From Gerris lacustris (taxonomy: Eukaryota; Arthropoda; Insecta; Hemiptera; Gerridae): a stretch of DNA of 64,000 bases. Below the pieces are notes generated by a model that searched no databases, was not told the origin of the DNA, and worked only from the letters and a program-made list of their open reading frames with translations. The stretch's first letter is position 1. Each line of letters begins with the position of its first letter. The stretch is from NCBI GenBank assembly GCA_951217055.1, contig OX578276.1, forward strand, positions 154,513,482-154,577,481. Reading direction: 5' to 3'. Below are positions 63,990-64,000 of the stretch, in pieces. Both the position numbers and the translations under genes were made by a program.

Positions 63990-64000
63990 TTTTATTACGT

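Overview
The window is eukaryotic and comes from an insect. The strongest sign is a split gene on the minus strand whose exons encode a 7-transmembrane odorant receptor, a family restricted to insects. Five exons can be followed from 57007 down to 18290 (start codon to about transmembrane segment 5). The four introns are joined in a consistent phase and have consensus splice sites. The last exons were not found. Almost everything else is transposable-element DNA lying in the introns or downstream of the receptor. No order-level assignment is safe.

Layout. 1-6.6 kb: decayed non-LTR retrotransposons, a tRNA-derived SINE-like piece and fold-back elements. 6.6-12.9 kb: a Gypsy LTR retrotransposon with a 4-bp target duplication but no reverse transcriptase, split by a 2251-bp DNA element (9573-11823) that has inverted ends and encodes a DUF7869-type protein. 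13-15.7 kb: remnant of another LINE on the minus strand. 15.7-18.3 kb: a hAT element inserted 11 bp inside a receptor intron. 18.7-33.5 kb: a PIF/Harbinger-like MITE broken open by the main object of the window. 34-46 kb: piggyBac remnant, fold-back MITEs, a Penelope-like element interrupted by a nearly complete CsRn1-type Gypsy element. 46-64 kb: MITEs, four copies of one interspersed repeat, an endogenous RNA-virus helicase fragment, a second Penelope fragment with inverted flanks, a tandem repeat, and a second DUF7869 fragment at the right edge.

The main object is 19178-33093. It is a 13.9-kb nearly perfect palindrome (arms of about 6.9 and 7.0 kb, 34-bp spacer) with 5'-AG...CT-3' termini and a 6-bp target duplication (CTATTC), which are the hallmarks of Polinton/Maverick integration. 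Each arm carries one intact 1228-residue protein-primed-type family B DNA polymerase with three N-terminal zinc fingers. The two copies are identical at the protein level and are transcribed outward from TATA/initiator/DPE promoters. No integrase, ATPase, protease or capsid gene is present. The target duplication implies that the palindrome was inserted as one unit rather than made in place or by misassembly. It sits in intron 4 of the receptor gene, so a full-length receptor pre-mRNA would contain a roughly 7-kb hairpin.
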